Assembly (NCBI GenBank): GCA_015296085.1
Contig: DVDT01000072.1
Span: 1-36,627, forward strand
Reading direction: 5' to 3'
Origin: Trichormus sp. M33_DOE_039
GTDB taxonomy: Bacteria; Cyanobacteriota; Cyanobacteriia; Cyanobacteriales; Nostocaceae
DNA length: 36,627 bases
The notes beneath the pieces were generated by a model. It was given only the letters and a program-made list of their open reading frames with translations. It did not search any database and was not told the origin of the DNA. A program made the position numbers and the translations under genes. Shown here in pieces: positions 34,748 through 36,627 of this stretch. The stretch's first letter is position 1. Each line of letters opens with the position of its first letter.

Positions 34748-35404
34748 CTAAACAGCAACGGGTTCTAACAATTTGATGTTGGAGAACAAAAATTCCTGAA
34801 CAGAGGTTTTTCCTGCTACTTCCGTCCGAATTTCACGCCGATTGAGAATGAAATATGCTCCAACCTTTTCGTACTCATCTACAAAGTTGCTGACTCCGCC
34901 TTTTTGTTCTCCAGTTTGCGGGTCATGATAAACAGAGTCATAGGTGTGAGATAAATAACCCTCTCCAGTCTCGTGAACCCCAAAGGTATTGATAGTTACA
35001 ACAACACCATGAATATGGCGGTGAACGAGGGTGACAATATTATTGTGGACTTTATAGCGATCGCCTTCCGCCTTACCACCCATCAAAATTTCCACAGCCC
35101 CATTTTCGTCAGTCGCACCATAACGAAATGTATTTGCACCGTGGGTTTCTTCAAAGGTGCGGCGCACACGGTGAATAGCAATCTCCCATGCTTGTCCGTG
35201 AATAGCTTTCTTTACTGACTCATCATCTACACCCAAAACTTCCGCCTTGAGTTCAGCATTGATGATGACTTTACCTGTAACTACCTGCCCATCATATTTA
35301 TAGGTGATATCTGCTGTATAACCGGGGAAATTCTTGTCCCAAGTATAACGGTTGTCATAAGCAGCCCGGAAAAGTTCCTGAGCAGAGAGTTGTGTAACTG
35401 TCAT
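34748..35404 (-). CDS. DUF3386 family protein
   Basis: The 218-residue soluble protein starts LSAQELFRAAYDNRYTWDKN, then FPGYTADITYKYDGQVVTGK, HRVRRTFEETHGANTFRYG, HRHIHGVVVTINTFGVHETG, and ILNRREIRTE. It matches the cyanobacterial and plastid-lineage DUF3386 family, of unknown function. It has no signal peptide. The histidine-rich central strand could bind a ligand or metal (inference). ATG 35404 has AGGAGA 7-8 nt upstream. It is divergent from the GAF-LuxR gene, sharing a 102-nt promoter region. Confidence 0.87.
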   Translation of the reverse strand: MTVTQLSAQELFRAAYDNRYTWDKNFPGYTADITYKYDGQVVTGKVIINAELKAEVLGVDDESVKKAIHGQAWEIAIHRVRRTFEETHGANTFRYGATDENGAVEILMGGKAEGDRYKVHNNIVTLVHRHIHGVVVTINTFGVHETGEGYLSHTYDSVYHDPQTGEQKGGVSNFVDEYEKVGAYFILNRREIRTEVAGKTSVQEFLFSNIKLLEPVAV

Positions 35405-35506
35405 GTGCTTCTCCTAGCGCAATTAGTTATAGTCGCTTTTTAGTGTTGCTGGTATTAGCATAGAAGTAATTGTTGAGTCTCGCATAGACCCCAACTGGGT
35501 ACACTT

Positions 35507-36181
35507 ATGCCTATTTCTCTCCATGACGTATTCCATGCGATCGCCAATATCCAGAGTGAGCAAGAATTAAAACAAACACTCATGGATAAAATTAGCGAAT
35601 ATTTTGGTGTGCAACGTTGGGGTATCCATCTTATAGATAGCCAGTCAAATAATGATACAGATCCTCCAAGTATTCCCGCCGTCTGCTTAGAAAGTAATCC
35701 CATTGGGCAATATGTAGTAGAACGCCATGCGCCCACCCATGAACAACTAATATTAACCCCTGAAGACTGGAAAGATTTATGTCCCCGTCATGACCACGGA
35801 CATGTCATGACCGGGCCAATTGTCTGCGATGGTCGCCTTATAGGAACACTCAACTTTGCCCGAGATAAAGGAAACCCACCCTTCAACGCCAACGACTTAG
35901 CCGACCTGAGCGCGCTCTGTATTCATTTGTCTGCCAAACTAGCAAGCTTAAGAACTGCCCCAAAAACCTTCCCCAACCCATCAACCAACCCATTAACCCC
36001 AAGAGAATTACAAATCGCCGAGCTAGTAGCGCAAGGATTAACCAACACAGAAATTGCTCAAAGACTGTGGATTACCCAAAACTCAGTCAAGCAAGCCCTA
36101 AAAAGGATGTTCCGCAAACTCGGAGTTTCAGCACGAGCCGAGATGGTAGCTAGATTGCAAGACCTGCTCATTCACAAATAA
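35507..36181 (+). CDS. GAF-domain LuxR-type transcriptional regulator
   Basis: The 224-residue protein has an N-terminal GAF-like sensor (about 8-148; VQRWGIHLID, TGPIVCDGRLIGTLNFARD) with cysteines at 60, 92, 107 and 138, and a C-terminal LuxR helix-turn-helix (162-217; LTPRELQIAELVAQGLTNTE, IAQRLWITQNSVKQALKRMF). It has no receiver aspartate, so it responds to a small ligand or redox state, not phosphorylation. CPRHDHGH (92-99) could coordinate a metal. It stands divergent to the DUF3386 gene and directly upstream of an rRNA operon; a regulatory link to either is inference. Confidence 0.9.
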   Translation: MPISLHDVFHAIANIQSEQELKQTLMDKISEYFGVQRWGIHLIDSQSNNDTDPPSIPAVCLESNPIGQYVVERHAPTHEQLILTPEDWKDLCPRHDHGHVMTGPIVCDGRLIGTLNFARDKGNPPFNANDLADLSALCIHLSAKLASLRTAPKTFPNPSTNPLTPRELQIAELVAQGLTNTEIAQRLWITQNSVKQALKRMFRKLGVSARAEMVARLQDLLIHK

Positions 36182-36225
36182 AACTAATATCAAGATAAGC
36201 CATAAATGCTTACGAGATAAGACTT

Positions 36226-36248
36226 TGCGGCTTTTTAGATGAGCCGCA
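36226..36248 (+). terminator. Weak hairpin after the GAF-LuxR gene
   Basis: TGCGGCT (36226-36232) and AGCCGCA (36242-36248) form a 7-bp GC-rich stem with a TTTTAGATG loop, 44 nt past the regulator stop. There is no T-run directly after it, so it may act with the following palindrome or not terminate at all. Confidence 0.4.
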
Positions 36249-36272
36249 CCAAATAAATTCAAAAAAAATTTC

Positions 36273-36300
36273 TTTTACCCCCTTGACGAAGGGGGTAAAA
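36273..36300. promoter_or_regulatory. Palindrome covering the -35 region of the rRNA promoter
   Basis: TTTTACCCCCTT (36273-36284), centre GACG, AAGGGGGTAAAA (36289-36300): arms of 12 bp without mismatch. On the minus strand it is followed by GAAATTTTTTTTG, so it could end minus-strand transcripts; for the plus strand it may end the regulator transcript or act as an operator. TTGACG of the proposed promoter is contained in its centre. Confidence 0.6.
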
Positions 36301-36311
36301 ATAGCTAATCT
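36283..36311 (+). promoter_or_regulatory. Candidate rRNA operon promoter
   Basis: TTGACG (36283-36288) matches the -35 consensus at 5 of 6; a 17-nt spacer leads to TAATCT (36306-36311), a poorer -10 (3 of 6). Transcription would begin near 36318, leaving a leader of about 170 nt, similar in scale to known rRNA leaders. Confidence 0.45.
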
Positions 36312-36489
36312 AGATAAGTGTCAAAGGCAAGAGAGCCAAGACAACCGAACCGAGAAAAGAGAATACTTTGAAAGCGAAGAAGTAACCAATCCTCGTCAGA
36401 AGAAATTGGATTTGGGACTTCCCAAAGACTTAAACAATAATAGCAAGGAAACTGAGAGCAAGTATCTCAGAAAAAACTCCGGAATGAAT

Positions 36490-36627
<138 letters not shown>

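Larger units (their letters stand above)
36182..36489. other. Spacer holding the rRNA promoter and leader
   Basis: 308 nt between the regulator stop and the 16S start. It contains a short hairpin (TGCGGCT / AGCCGCA at 36226-36248), the palindrome and promoter at 36273-36311, and a leader of about 170 nt. ATACTTTGAAAGC near 36363 resembles a boxA antitermination element of rRNA leaders. A frame at 36283-36540 crosses into the rRNA and is not a gene. Confidence 0.65.

Overview
The window looks like chromosomal DNA of a heterocyst-forming cyanobacterium (Nostoc/Anabaena group). The reasons are frequent GCGATCGC (HIP1) octamers, arrays of short tandem repeats such as TTACACCC and GGGTGTAG, cyanobacterium-specific families (COP23, DUF3386, an EbsA-like protein, an MgdA-like glucosyltransferase, a BchE-like radical SAM protein), and the 5' end of a 16S rRNA gene that reads as Nostocales. 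No phage, integrase, transposase, CRISPR array or tRNA was recognised. Most of the window is a mosaic of housekeeping and envelope genes separated by repeat-rich spacers.

Layout. 1-3.9 kb: a truncated CDS end, then minus-strand genes for a YajQ-like nucleotide-binding protein, a MAPEG membrane protein, a DprA/SLOG-like protein, a P-loop/DRTGG protein and an EbsA-like pilus factor. 4.4-7.7 kb: plus-strand monoglucosyldiacylglycerol synthase (mgdA) with a clear terminator, then a tandem-GGDEF protein. 8.2-10.9 kb: sucrose-phosphate phosphatase, ruvA (ATGA overlap) and bioF. 11.5-17.2 kb: a 1120-residue multi-sensor histidine kinase and a B12-binding radical SAM protein. 17.3-22.6 kb: a short topoisomerase I, a J-domain coiled-coil protein, and a two-gene membrane operon (a SafE/DsbD-like plus ferric-reductase-like fusion, and a secreted beta-domain protein) preceded by a 40-nt near-perfect palindrome. 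23-25 kb: two acyltransferases likely to decorate an exopolysaccharide. 25.0-26.7 kb: an AT-rich desert and a truncated WD40 remnant. 26.8-29.3 kb: a DUF5895 protein, then mltA with a small partner gene.

29.6-35.4 kb is an envelope and signalling neighbourhood. It holds a Ser/Thr kinase with a duplicated C-terminal helical module, a probable small pseudogene, and a four-gene operon of exported proteins (COP23 protein, predicted lipoprotein trypsin-like protease, second exported trypsin-like protease, unrecognised exported protein). A DUF3386 gene lies upstream of that operon behind a strong terminator. 35.5-36.6 kb: a GAF-LuxR regulator followed by an rRNA operon. The candidate rRNA promoter has its -35 hexamer inside a perfect 12-bp-arm palindrome.

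The best candidates for an undescribed system are (i) the COP23/tandem-protease exported operon at 31464-34494 and (ii) the SafE-ferric-reductase-like fusion with its secreted partner at 20743-22627. The palindrome at the rRNA promoter and the octamer repeats that abut or supply stop codons are the most notable non-coding signals. All functional statements come from reading the sequence and from family knowledge; no database search was run.
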